Shown piece after piece: positions 1 to 12,382 of a DNA stretch of 64,000 nucleotides. Position 1 is the first letter of the stretch; every line of letters begins with the position of its first letter. Below the pieces are notes generated by a model. That model was not told the origin of the DNA. It searched no databases and saw only the letters and a program-made list of their open reading frames with translations. Position numbers and translations under genes: made by a program. This stretch comes from Leptasterias polaris (Eukaryota; Echinodermata; Asteroidea; Forcipulatida; Asteriidae). Where the stretch lies: contig JAZGTN010000069.1 in the NCBI GenBank assembly GCA_037783415.1, positions 1 through 64,000 of the forward strand, written 5' to 3'.

Positions 1-690
1 CTCCACTTTGTCAATGAAGGCAACCGAGATAGCCTTGTGCTGCTTGGAAGAAGCTCTTCTGAAGACATACCTTTGCAGTCCCCATCCTCTGGAAAAGCCA
101 CTGCTGCTGACCCTTCCTCTGAAAGAGGTGTCACTTCCATTACGAAAGGAAAGACTGGAGCCATACCTTTGGGGTCATTGGTCTCTGGGTATACTGTACA
201 GGCTTAGTGTGACATAGGCCTACCTTCATGGTCCCTGTCTTCTGTAAAGGCCACCACCACTGTGCCCCCTCCTTTTTTCCTGGGGCTTACATTTGCAAAC
301 ACTGGCCAAGAGAACAGTAGCCCATGCTATCCTGGTAGACCACTAAGGTCACCCCATCCACATTTCCGGGTGCAGTGTATGTGGGTAGCAACAACAAAAA
401 GATTAAAATAACAAGTTGTTCCAGTGCTACTAGTACTTTACAGTCACAAAAGGTCATGGAAGCTTTCAAAGGCCCTTTGCGTGCAAATTACTGGAACTTC
501 CGGTTCTGGCTTCTCCCCCCCCCCCCCCCCCCCCTCCCCCATGGCATTCATTGCAGCCGGGCATGCATGCTGTGGTGAAGAAAGGGAATGAACTGGCTCC
601 TCCGGCTCCCTTTCCCAGTTAGGATATGATATTGATATTTTATTAAAAACAAAACACAAATCGTAGCCCGCAGGCCAAATTGGATGTGTT
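1..690. other. Unassigned sequence left of the LINE
   Basis: No recognisable gene. One plus-strand frame is open from position 1 to a TAG at about 205-207, about 68 codons rich in Ser, Thr and Gly, and could be the end of an exon that starts outside the window. No splice acceptor or protein family was recognised. A long C run lies at 515-540. The right part (600-690) is AT-rich and may include the LINE 3' flank. Confidence 0.3.
515..540. repeat. Poly-C tract
   Basis: Twenty consecutive C, one T, then five C. It is a simple homopolymer and may vary in length between reads. Confidence 0.9.
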
Positions 691-3211
691 CTTACAAATT
701 TTTAAAAAGGTACAAAAGAAGTTAATAGAAAAATATGAATAGATTTTTTAAACAAGATACATGTAGTAAAATTTGTTTTTAAAAAAATTATAAAAATACA
801 AAAACACAAAACAAAACAATGAAGCAAAGGCAATAAAAACATTACAAAGTACCAGGACCCAAAACACCAGAATAATTTGTTTAAAAGTCTGGTATAAAAT
901 GGGATGGGGCTGTTATAAAAACGTTTAGTTCTGGTAGGCAGTAAAGAGAGCTGGTGACTGTTGCGAAGGGTTTTCCCATGAATCTCTTGCCTAGTAGGTG
1001 GAATAAGGGATTGTGTACGGATATTATGGGTAATGTCTTGGGCGAATTTAACACAGTGCTCACTTCTCCTGGCAGACAGAGAGTCAAGTTCACATGCTTT
1101 AAGAGATTCAGTGTAGGAAGTGTAATTGTTACCCTGAATCATTTTACAAACCCGTTTTTGAACTCGTTCGATCTGTTTTGATTGGTTGGTAGTGATACCC
1201 GAGTGCCATACTACATCGGCATATTCCAGAATTGGTCTGACATAGCCTTTATATACAATACCTAGTTCTTTAGAAGAAAAACCTAATTTTTTAAGTGTTC
1301 TTAACATACATAATTTCGCATTAGCTTTTTTTAAAATGTGATCAACGTGAGTGTTCCATTTAAGGTCACTCTGTAACCAGACGCCAAGAATTTTTGCTTC
1401 CTTAACAATATTTAAAGGATAACCATTGACTAAGACACTGGAAGGGTGATTATCCTTTTTAAAGCATATCTGGAGAGCCTGACATTTAGAGGGGTTAAGT
1501 TTGACTTTATTAATATTTGACCATTCCGTCAAATCGTCCAGATCCTCTTGAATTGAGCCACTGTTGAGATAGTTTCTATTTTCGGCAAAGGTCAAGTCAT
1601 CAACATATTTTTAACATTTAGAATTAGCATTTTTAGCAGCATCATTAATAAAGATTTGAAAGCAGACAGGACCCAGAATGGTACCCTGTGGAACACCACC
1701 ATTGAGCTCCAAATAGTCGGAGTTTACGTTATTAAATCTGACATACTGGCGTCTGTTAAAAAGAAAATCACAAATCCAAGCTGAATAATTTTCTCAATAA
1801 GTAGATTGTGCTCAACAAGATCAAATGCTTTGGAAAAGTCTGTAAGCACAACTGTACCAATATTGTGGCTGTCCTCTGACCCTTTAAATAAAAAATGAGT
1901 CAAATCAACCAAGTAGTGACTGGTTGAAACGCCTTTCACATTACCAAATTGACGAATGTCTATTCTGCCTTGAATGTCGTTCAGAATCCATTCAGTAATA
2001 CAATTTTCTGCAATTTTTGCAAAAACAGAGGTTAGTGAAATTGGTCTCAACCTGTCAGCACTAGGAGGATGTTGTTTTGGGACAGGTACCACAATAGCCT
2101 GCTTCCACTGAGCAGGAACTTTCTCTTCATGGAATGATCTATTCAAAATATGAGTGAGGGGAACACTAAGTTCATAAGCGAACTCGTTAGCCAATTTAGG
2201 TGGAAACTGATCTGGTCCACAGGACTTACAACTTTTAAGTCTTTTAAGTTTACTGTAAACTATCCAAGGAAACAGTTGAGGTACAGGAGTCTCAGATGGT
2301 AGATATGATGGTAGTTTAGAGATGTCCAAGGGATTAAGTCCGTCTGACACTCCAACAAACTGAGAATTAATTGAATCCGCCTTGCCTTTGAGATCTTTAT
2401 CTTTTAATCCTGGTATGTCAAGATTTAAGCTATTTTGTTTTGAATTAGTAATGGATTTGATTTGCCGATGCCATTTATGTGGGTCTGTATGCTGGAGGTT
2501 TCTGACCCGTTTAGCGTAAAGGTTTATTTTGGCTTTTTTGATCTCACGCTTAACCAAATTTCTAAATTTATGCCAAGATTGATCTCTGTTAGCAAAAGCA
2601 GATTGACGTTGCAAAATCAAATTTTTTATGTAAGGAGTGAGCCAAGGTTTATCACTATTGTGGAAGCTAATTTGTTAAAATAGACAGAACAAATTCAAGG
2701 CAAAGTCAAGCATGCTGTGAAAGGCATCAGCCTTTTCCTGAACTCCCGAACAATCAAAAACCGATTTCCAGTCTTGATTTTGTACCCAAGTTCCAAAAGA
2801 TCGGATACAAGAATCACGCATGGTACGAAAATGTTTGGTAGTTATAGTATTTTTGGAAATGCAATGTTTTGGTTTCCAAATAATACAAACATGGTCACTG
2901 AAACCAACTGGAGCAAGAGCTTGGGGTTTGTGATACAAAGAAACCATTTTAGAATTAGCCAGAATCAGATCAAGGGTGGCTTCTCCACGTGTGTAAAAGT
3001 CAACAATTTGGAATATATCATTTCCCATTGTAAGGGAATTAATCTTCATACGATTAAAATCACCTAATATAATAATTCCAATTTCAGGATAATTAGTTCT
3101 CAAGTTATCAATGTTCAATAAGATGTGTTCATTTAATAGTTCTTGGCAGCACACATGATTATGGAAGATACGCCACGAGGAAGCCTTGTTGGCCGAACTT
3201 TCACCCAGATG
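690..3211 (-). pseudogene. LINE ORF2, 3' piece: end of endonuclease, RT and C-terminal region
   Basis: This is the largest piece of a CR1/L2-like non-LTR retrotransposon on the minus strand. Reading from 3211 down, it opens with the end of the endonuclease core (IWVKVRPTRLPRG, then GDFN and SDH motifs at 2880-3070). The RT follows, with recognisable DQFPPKL, RPISLTSV and VLTDFSKAFD blocks (1830-2220). The catalytic YVDD is at about 1592-1605, and the C-terminal block after RT contains ILEYADVVWH and a long conserved tail to about 880. The copy is dead. The frame shifts near 1775, a TAA stands immediately before the YVDD motif, and a small deletion after IIMCA removes the expected YHPP-type segment. 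The 5' remainder lies at 14153-14874 and 27184-27528. The 3' limit near 690 is approximate. Confidence 0.9.
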
Positions 3212-3229
3212 CCCCTTAGGAAAATGTCA

Positions 3230-4480
3230 TAGTGTTATCACACAGTCAATCCACACTGTGAACACAGTGTGATCACATAGTGGTTCTCAGTCTTTTCATA
3301 GAGTTGCCACCATAGTGTGAACATAGAGTTACCACACTGTGAAATATGAACACACTGTGGTAACACTATGATCTCTGTGTGGTGACTGGGCGAATTTGGA
3401 ACTAGACCACATAGTCATCTTGATTCACATAGTCGGATCACATAGTCAACACATAGTGATCATACAGTACCCACATAGATTCCACAGTGTGGAAAATTGG
3501 AAATCGATATGTATTTCATAGTATCCTCACAGTGTGATCACACTAAACCATACAGTTCACATAGTGTTACCACATATTCTCAATATAGTAGACACATGGT
3601 TTTCACAGGGACCCCACAGTGTTTCCACAGGGACCCCACAGTGTTTCCACAGGGACCCCACACTGTTTTCACAGTGACCCCACATGGTTTCCACAAGGAC
3701 CCCCACACAGTATCCACAGGGACCCCACAGTGTTTTCACAGCGACGCCACAGTGTTTTCACAGCGACGCCACAGTGTTTTCACAGGGACCCCACAGTTTT
3801 CCCACAGGAACCCCACAGTGTTTTCACAGGGACCCCACACGGTTTTCACAGGGACCCCACAGTGTTTTCACAGGGACCCCACATGGTTTCCACAAGGACC
3901 CCACACAGTATCCACAGGAACCCCACAGTGTTTTCACAGGGACGCCACAGTGTTTTCACAGGGACCCCACAGTTTTCCCACAGGAACCCCACAGTGTTTT
4001 CACAGGGACCCCACACGGTTTTCATAGGGACCCCACAGTGTTCCCACAGGGACCCCACACGGTTTCCACAGAGACCCCACAGTGTTTCCACAGAGACCCC
4101 ACAGTGTTTCCACAGAGACCTCATAGTGTTGCCACAGTGTCACCACAGGGACCCCATAGTGTTGCCACAGTGTCACCACAGGGACCCCATAGTGTTGCCA
4201 CAGTGTCACCACAGGGATCCCATAGTGTTGTCACAAGGTCCCCACAGTGTCACCACAGGGACCCCATAGTGTTGTCACAAGGTCCCACAGTGTCACCACA
4301 GGGACCCCATAGTGTCCCCATAGTGTTGTCACAAGGTCCCCACAGTGTCACCACAGGGAACCCATAGTGTCAATACACAGGGTCCCAGCAGTGTCACCAC
4401 AGTGACCCCATAGTATGGTCACAAGGTCCCCACATTGTCACCACGGGGACCCAGGGGTCCTGTCACCAGAAGGTAGGCAT
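3230..4480. repeat. Left CACAGTG / GGGACCCC minisatellite
   Basis: From 3230 to about 3580 there are scattered CACAGTG and CACTGTG palindromes. From about 3600 to 4440 there is a dense array with a basic period of about 17 bases and a composite of about 34 bases (CACAGTGTTTTCACAGGGAC type). The array gradually changes to a CACAGTGTCACCACAGGG variant after 4130. It stays open in several frames on both strands because the period lacks stops, so these frames are not treated as genes. Confidence 0.9.
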
Positions 4481-5998
4481 TGTTTCAACATGAATAACTA
4501 CAGACAAAGAGAAAAAAAGATGTACATTCAAATAATAGGTTGACAAATAATAACATAACGTTTCTACTGAACACTTTAATTGTGCAACTGCAAAATACAT
4601 GTATCAGCAATTAGAGTTGCAATTGCTTCCATACTTTATGAGAATCAGGTGTCATGTATAAAACTTTAAAAGTTTCAGCTCATTTCATTGTCGAAAATAT
4701 TGAAAATGCTTTCTGTATTTTTGTATTAGTTCTACACTTGGAATTACATCTCAAAGATGTAAAAACAATTTTCAATCATTTCTCAAAAACGATAGCACAT
4801 CAGGAATTATATTTGTAGGGATGTTTTTTATCATAAACTTCACACTAACTTTTCATTAAAATATGTGAACATTTGTTTTCCAATCTTACCAGTATAGCGG
4901 CTTTAAAAATGTATCAAAGTACTAAGAACTTTAAATTTTCTTTAATTTTGTTTTTACACTTCTTGAAATGAAGTAAGAACATATTAATATTATTATTGGT
5001 TTAGAGATAAACCCCAAAACACTTGAACCAGATTATAATTTATCATTACAAATCTGTTGTAAACAACTATAAAACGGGCCATAAAGGCATAGTTCTTTTT
5101 AACCCATGTGTTATTTTAGTTGACATTATTGGCCACCCTCCTATGCAATCGTTTCTGGGCTGCTCTCGTATCTTTACACCTCTGTGCCATCCTTGCAAAA
5201 AATTCTGATCCAGCTCCTGTGAATCGGTCCATCACACAGGCTGAAAGATAAATAAAAGGTACAAGAAATTGGTTATTCCATGATAAAACTAGTCCGGCGT
5301 ACCATTAGGCAAACAAGACCGGTAGATCATCAGATGGTTAAACCAAAAAATAATAATAATTTAAAAAAATGTCTTGACAAAAACATTGACACTCAACCCT
5401 AATCCCAGGATGTTCCTTTCTACGGTTTTACTTTGCTGGTACTTGTTTGCAAGTAGGGACTTTCAGTTTAACTGCATACTCTGGAGACAGTTCGTTGGTG
5501 TGTTTGTGGTTTTGGGGTTCAACATGGTTTTGTGTATCGAATTGTTGATGTTTTTCTTATCTACTTCTAATGCTACAGTTCTGGCTTACTGCATCTTAAC
5601 TGTTCTTGCACATTGTCAAACAAAGAATTTACTTTACTAGTCATCATAATTACATGCCAATTTTAACATTTTGTAGATAAATATAAGGTCTTTCGAAATC
5701 ATGTATACATTGTAGGAGTAACTCATGTATCACTGAGTCAGTCAGAGTCTCAGACATTCATGTAACTTGTCAGTTGTCAGTACTGAATATCATCATTATT
5801 GTCAGTCTGTTACTGTCGTGGGATGACAATTGACATGTGTATTGATCACCTACAACATGTACAGGCTACATTATAACACGACCTAGCTTCTGCTAAATAC
5901 TTAGTGCTAGCTAGTGCTACTTTTTTACACTAGACTAGCCCCGTTAACAATAGTTATTAATACTAACAAACAAAACATGCATACAGATACAAAACATA
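4481..5998. other. AT-rich interior of insertion 1, no gene seen
   Basis: Only short reading frames occur, the longest being 88 codons at 5374-5640. It is hydrophobic, has no recognised family and no supporting splice or promoter context. No tandem repeat or TIR was recognised. Confidence 0.4.
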
Positions 5999-5999
5999 A

Positions 6000-7790
6000 C
6001 TAGACTTAAATTTTTGTTACACAACAAAAACAAGGTGTTCGGCATGACGTTCAAATATGGGATGTTACTCATTGTCAGCTTGAATACATCAATTTGGTTT
6101 TAAGCTTGACCAGGCAATTGTAATACTGTGTATACAAATCTGGTAAAACTGCAACTTTAAGTCGAAGTCATGTTACAATTGATGACGTCTTTTATCAGGA
6201 AAACAAGCGTTAAATGTAATATATCGCGGCTTGAGCTCAATCTTGCAATTTACTATAGGAGCACAAAAATAATGCTCCAGTACATAATATAATTAAATTG
6301 GGCCCCACGAGTGCAAAACACAACATTGCAAATTTATTGTAAATTTGCAACGTGGTTGTAGATCGTTGTTACGTTATACGCATGTTTTCTGCTAGTATTA
6401 ATAAGCACACGACAATTCCTTTTGTCACCTTAGTGATGAAATGCCTTATATTCAGCGTACCCTGTCACCGATTAACGTTTTACAGCAAATGAAAGCAAAT
6501 TGACCACGTCATTGACCACCATCATTGATGAAAAACAATGGAAAAGTGCACGCGTGTACGCGCTACGCACGACTCAAAGTGTGTCTTTGTTGGCCAACAA
6601 AAATGCTCACATTGGTGTTTGCGTAGACTAAAACGAGCCGATCTGTCACAGAGCAAGCCAATAATGCCACAGAGCGTGGTAAAAGCATGACCATAATTTG
6701 ATATAGCACCACCAGCTTTAGCAAAAGTTTTAAAAAGCACACGATCGAAAGCACAGCATTTGCTTGTTAACGAGGTTTGCATGGACGGCTGTTTTAGAGA
6801 CTAACAAAGCGTATTGTCAAAAGCAGGTTGCGCGAACCTTGAACAGAGACTAGACCACAAGCATGTTTGATGGACTTTGAACCTTGCGGATGATTTGCTC
6901 AACGTATACACACACACTACGTGATAACAAAACAGTAAACTGGTTTAATTAGTTCGCGTAGTGTGTGTGTAGCCCGTGGTTTGACAGCGGGTCAATAAAT
7001 ACCCGTAATAATTGGTCAATATTTCAAATATTTGTATAAAAAAAAGGAATGACGTCATCATGTTTTCTCTTTAGATTTACATAGTCAATATCACTGTCTT
7101 TCAACATGCCAAGTTTCAACTCAGTCGATCTTGTGGTTTTGTAAATACACGGCTTCAAAAAGTAAACCTTTAAGGCAATACCATGTGACACACGATGACG
7201 TCATCAATCTAAAACTTCACACATATGTTGTCTGCATGAAGGTCATTATGTATACCAATTTCGAAACGATTATCTTAAACTTCGCCACAGACATCTAGGA
7301 AAAGTGCATTTTTAATTGTTTTCAACCTGCCGCTAGAGGGCGCTCTTGACTTTTATGACGTCATTTGTCTTTTTTTGTTAAACCAGACTCTTGCTCGACT
7401 ATAACACCGTTAAAAAAAACTTCAAAAAGTGTGCCACTTTTAAATTACAAGGCACTTCCTGTTTCTTCATGTTACGACCGGAAGTAGAGGTCATGTGAGG
7501 TCACGCACACGACAACAAATAAAGACCTATATGACCTAAGTATGATCCCGCATAAAACAACCGCCGGTCTCTTAAGTGTGATTTGTTACAGATTTTCAAA
7601 GATTAATTTATTTTTTTCTAAAAATATTGTAATTTGACACCTGATGACGTCATCATGACGTAAATGAAACGGTTTCGTCTCCTAATGGATATCTAACTAT
7701 GGTAGAAATTTCAAGTTTATACGAGCTTGGGAAGTGTGCTTTTGTTAGCGGACAATCGCGGGGGATAAGAAGAAGAATAAGAAGTATTAA
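6000..7790 (-). mobile_element. Helitron-like element, 3' terminal copy
   Basis: On the minus strand the element ends in CTAG (plus 6000-6003) followed by a host T. It is preceded by a short hairpin (TGTTGTGTAACA core) about a dozen bases upstream, the classic Helitron/Helentron 3' arrangement. A sequence near GGTGTTCGG lies just inside, as in the neighbouring copy. The body from about 6730 resembles 9530-10510. No Rep/helicase coding was found, so it is non-autonomous. The 5' limit is uncertain because copies are nested. Confidence 0.55.
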
Positions 7791-10505
7791 CTAGACATAA
7801 TTTTTTGTTGGAAACAAAAAAGAGGTGTTCGGTGTGACCTCGTGTTTCAAAGAAATGTTATAAACATGTCTGTGTATTAAATATTGTATACTGCTATAGA
7901 GTCTTTAGAATGGTGGTTCTAAAGATTTGACCAAACTTTTTGGATGTAACACATCCCAGCTTGAGTACATGCAAAGTTTCCATTTGATCACCAAAGTTGT
8001 TCTGTACATATAGATCTTGTAAAACACTACCTTGGTGGTGACATAACATGAACATCGATGACGTCGTGAAAACGTCACTCCACGTTATATCCTTGTAGGA
8101 CCTTCCAAGTCTCATGCAAAATGAAATTTGACTATAACTTGCTTTGTACTGAAGATATGTACCAATTGGTCAAAATTTCTAAAATTTGTAAAAAAAAATT
8201 GATGACGTCATCAAGTCGTCACTCTAGCTTTAAGTAGTCAATATAACTGTCTATCAACATGCCAAGTTTCAACTCAGTCAAACTTGTGGTTTTGTAGATA
8301 CACAGCTTCAAAAAGTAAACCTTTAATGCGATACCACGTGACACATGATGACGTCATCAATGTAAAAATTCACATATGTTGTCTGCAAGAAGGTCATTAT
8401 GTATACCAATTTTGAAACGATTATCATAAACTTCGCCACAGACATCTAGTAAAAGTGTATTTTAAATTGTTTTCAACCTGCCGCTAGAGGGCGCTCTTGA
8501 CTTTTATGACGTCACTTGTCTTATTTTTTTAAACCAGACTCTTGCTCGACTATAACACCGTTAAAAAAAACTTCAAAAAGTGTTCCACTTTTAAATTGCA
8601 AGGCACTTCCTGTTTCTTCCTGTTTCGACCGGAAGTAGAGGTCAAGTCATGTCACGCACACAATAAAAAATGAAGACCCATATTACCTCTATATAATCCC
8701 GCAAAAAGTAACCGACGGTCTCTTCATCTTGATTTGATATGGATTTTCAAAGATTAATTTTGTTAATTTTAAAAACCTTGTAACTTGACACCTGATGACG
8801 TCATCATGACGTAAATGAAACGGTTTCGTCTCCTAATGGTTATCTAACTATGGTAGAACTTTCAAGTTTATACGAGCTTGGGAAGTGTGCTTTTGTTTTC
8901 AGCTTGACCAAGCATTTACTACTCAGTATATAGATCATGAACCTGCACCTTTAAGGTGACGTCATGTCAGACTTGATGACGTCATCGTGGTGTGAACAAA
9001 TTTTTTGGATGTAACATATCCCAACCTGGATACATGCAAAGTTTCAGCTTGATTACCAAAGTCGTTCTGTACTTATAGATCTTGTACGAACTAGTATTGA
9101 AACATTGGGTAAAAATGACTCTAATTTGTACGATAAGTTGTTATCAAAAGTTAGTGAATGAGTCTATTTAGAAACAAATTATTCCACAAGTACTTGCACA
9201 AGAGTTACTTCCTTCCATAGTTTGAACCCAATAAAGTTACCCTTTTCCCGTGCAATTTGGACTTAATGTATTACATACTGAAGTACCTACCCATATCACG
9301 CATAGAACAGAAGCACCACAATGACCTAACTACCGGTATGTCCCGAGTTTACATTAATCCACTAATCCCAAAATGTCTGTAGCGCCCGCTAGAGTTGACT
9401 TTTGAATTGCGAGTTTAATTACTTAATTGGTTTTTGGACGGCCATTGGATGGAAGTATAATGTTTCTTGATATGATCGGCTGGTTCCCTTTACTTGTTTT
9501 TATAATGATCACATATGAAACGCCGGTTAAAAAGCACACGATCAAAAGCCTAGCATTTGTTTGTTAACGAGGTTTGCATGGACGGCTGTTTTAGAGACTA
9601 ACAAAGCGTATTGTCAAAAGCAGGTTGCGCGAACCTTGAACAGAGACTAGAACACAAGCATGTTTGATGGACTTTGAACCTTGTGGTTGATTTCCCACCT
9701 GTTAGATCACGTAGTAGTGTGTGTGTAGCCCGTGGTTTGACAGCGGGTCAATAAATACACGTAATAATTGGTCAATATTTCAAATATTTGTATAAAAAAA
9801 AGGAATGACGTCATCATGTTGTTTCTTTAGATTTACGTTGTCACTATCACTGTCTTTCAACATGCCAAGTTTCAACTCAGTCGAATTTGTGGTTTTGTAG
9901 ATACACGGCTTCAAAAAGTAAACCTTTAAGGCGATACCACGTGACACATGATGACGTCATCAATATAAAACTTCACACATATGTTGTCTGCATAAAGGTC
10001 ATTATATATACCAATTTTGAAACGATTATCATAAACTTCGCCACAGACATCTAGTAAAAGTGTATTTTTAACAGTTTTCAACCTGCCGCTAGAGGGCGCT
10101 CTTGACTTTTATGACGTCACTTATCTTATTTTGTTAAACCAGACTCTTGCTCGACTATAACACCGTTAAAAAAAACTTCAAAAAGTGTGCCACTTTTAAA
10201 TTACAAGGCACTTCCTGTTTCTTCCTGTTTCGACCGGAAGTAGAGGTCATGTGAGGTCACGCACACGACAAAAAATAAAGACCTATATGACCTAAGTATG
10301 ATCCCGCATAAAACAACCGACGGTCTCTTAAGTGTGATTTGTTACAGAATTTCAAAGATTAATTTATTTTTTTCTAAAAACCTTGTAATTTGACACCTGA
10401 TGACGTCATCATGACGTAAATGAAACGGTTTCGTCTCCTAATGGTTATCTAACTATGGTAAAAATTTCAAGTTTATATGAGCTTGGGAAGTGTGCTTTTG
10501 TTAGC
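7020..10505. repeat. Three diverged copies of a ~740-bp Helitron module
   Basis: Copies lie at about 7020-7760, 8150-8890 and 9770-10505. Shared landmarks occur in the same order: CTTCGCCACAGACATCTAG, CCGCTAGAGGGCGC (7330, 8481, 10086), CGACCGGAAGTAGAGGTCA, GATGACGTCATCATGACG and CGAGCTTGGGAAGTGTGC. A longer duplication also links 6730-7020 with 9530-9770. Confidence 0.85.
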
Positions 10506-10740
10506 GGACAAGGGACGGCCAGAAGAAGAAGACGAAGTAAAAAAAAAAAAAAAAAACGAACAATAACAAGAGGTGTTCGGAGCTACGCTCCGCTCCGAAC
10601 ACCTAAAAAGTAAGAAAAAAAACCGGAACAAAAACAAGAGGTGTTACGGGCTGTGTGCCCGAACACCTAAAAAGTAAGAAAAAAAACCGGAACAAAAACA
10701 AGAGGTGTTACGGGCTGTGTGCCCGAACACCTAACAAGTT
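7791..10740 (-). mobile_element. Helitron-like element, second copy with palindromic 5' ends
   Basis: The minus-strand 3' end CTAG (plus 7791-7794) is followed by T and preceded by a stem of TTTTTTGTT/AACAAAAAA. At the other side, three palindromes built on AGGTGTTCGG lie at 10571-10604, 10639-10668 and 10703-10732. They match the kind of 5' sub-terminal inverted repeat seen in Helentron-type elements. The body contains two diverged copies of a roughly 740-base module rich in TGACGTCA. No coding capacity was seen. Confidence 0.55.
10571..10732. repeat. Three tandem palindromes at the Helitron 5' side
   Basis: The first is a near-perfect hairpin with a 13-base arm (AGGTGTTCGGAGC). Two further units of about 64 bases each carry a hairpin with AGGTGTT(A)CGGGC arms, separated by A-rich spacer with CCGGAACAAAAACAAG. 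Tandem 5' ends suggest repeated end-capture during rolling-circle transposition. Confidence 0.75.
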
Positions 10741-11535
10741 CCAATAAAATAAGCTGGACTCCCTCACATTAAAAAGTCACAACCCCTTGGCCCTGCAGTG
10801 CTATAAACAGTAGACTTGTCAACATTTGTCGCATTGTTATTAAGAACTTAGAAGATCAAACAAGCAATGACATGTTGAAAACATTAATGCGTACGAAAAT
10901 TGTAATACACTGTTGCTGTACATGTACACACCGTATTCTAGTTCAGTTGTCTGACCGATCGATAACGGTTTGACAAAGTTTTTTATGTCATCTGGATCTG
11001 ATCACAAACAACTGGCCAAAAGCAACACGTTTAAATCTAGGTGTGTCATTTTTGTTATGCATACCTTCAGTTTCAGCTGAGATTCAGATGCCAGGTCCGA
11101 TTGGAGGAGGGTTCAAATTTTCCTGATGTCTTTAATGTTGATAGGAAAAGAGAACTTTTTACCAGCCCACAGATTCTTGATCGTCTGATCCGATCCTGCT
11201 GCTGCTGCTCAAGTAGTATGTGCACGACCTTGCCGCCGGTGCACACACGCATGTTGTTATGGAAAATTGCGATATGGGGTTGGATCCTAGACATTTATAC
11301 CCGGCATGCAATGGTAAAAATGTTATCCACGTTCAAGTAAAAGTATATTAACACACAAAGAATACAAATAAATGGAATTTAAGCTAAGTGTAAATGCTAA
11401 AAACTAAATTTAATTTACAATACTATGTATTTATGATAAGTAAAATGTAACAATAAAATTTAAACCAATTTGTTTAATTATCGGTCTGCTTGAAGTTGTA
11501 AACCATAACTTTTTTTGCGGAACAAATTCTAAAAA
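10741..11535. other. Interior of insertion 1, no supported gene
   Basis: One 99-codon plus frame (11041-11340) contains a Cys-rich stretch encoded by a run of TGC codons. No protein family was recognised and no splice context supports it. The rest is AT-rich. Confidence 0.35.
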
Positions 11536-12382
11536 ACATCACAGTGTGTTCACACTGTAGATTGACAGACAATCACACTGTCATAGTGTGCCCACACTGT
11601 GTTCACACTGTGGGCCAGGAGAGGAAAATTTGAAAATGTCACAGTGTTCACACTGTGGATTGAAAGACAATCACACTGTCATAAAGTGTGCCCGCACTGT
11701 GTTCACACTGTGGGCCAGGAGAGGAATATTTGAAAATGTCACAGTGTTCACACTGTGGATTGAAAGACAATCACACTGTCATAAAGTGTGCCCGCACTGT
11801 GTTCACACTGTGGGCCAGGAGAGGAATATTTGAAAATATCACAGTGTGTTCACACTGTGGATTGACAGGCAATCACACTGTTATAGAGTGTGCCCACACT
11901 GTTTTCACACTGTGGGCCAGGAGAGGAAAAATTGAAAATGTCACAGTGTGTTCACACTGTGGATTGAAAGACAATCACACTGTCATAAAGTGTGCCCGCA
12001 CTGTGTTCACACTGTGGGCCAGGAGAGGAATATTTGAAAATATCACAGTGTGTTCACACTGTGGATTGACAGGCAATCACACTGTTATAGAGTGTGCCCA
12101 CACTGTTTTCACACTGTGGGCCAGGAGAGGAAAAATTGAAAATGTCACAGTGTGTTCACACTGTGGATTGAAAGACAATCACACTGTCATAAAGTGTGCC
12201 CGCACTGTGTTCACACTGTGGGCCAGGAGAGGAATATTTGAAAATATCACAGTGTGTTCACACTGTGGATTGACAGGCAATCACACTGTTATAGAGTGTG
12301 CCCACACTGTTTTCACACTGTGGGCCAGGAGAGGAAAAATTGAAAATGTCACAGTGTGTTCACACTGTGGATTGAAAGACAA
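11536..12382. repeat. Right satellite of insertion 1, ~204-bp higher-order repeat
   Basis: The monomer is about 100-102 bases, each with the landmark GGGCCAGGAGAGGAA (about 11612, 11712, 11812, 11914, 12016 and on) plus CACAGTGTGTTCACACTGTG-type palindromes. After 11812, two monomer variants (differing at GGAATATTTG/GGAAAAATTG and AAAGACAATC/ACAGGCAATC) alternate regularly, giving a dimeric unit of about 204 bases repeated three times. The array is open in frame for 245 codons, which follows from the repeat rather than from coding selection. It resumes at 13720 after an insertion. Confidence 0.9.

Noticed and set aside
3497..4367. Long overlapping reading frames on both strands (up to 227 codons)
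   Set aside because: They lie fully in the CACAGTG/GGGACCCC minisatellite, are open in several frames at once and have only repeat-driven composition.
3580..4460. Regularly spaced repeats considered as a CRISPR array
   Set aside because: Period is too short, there are no unique spacers, and the surrounding sequence is clearly eukaryotic.
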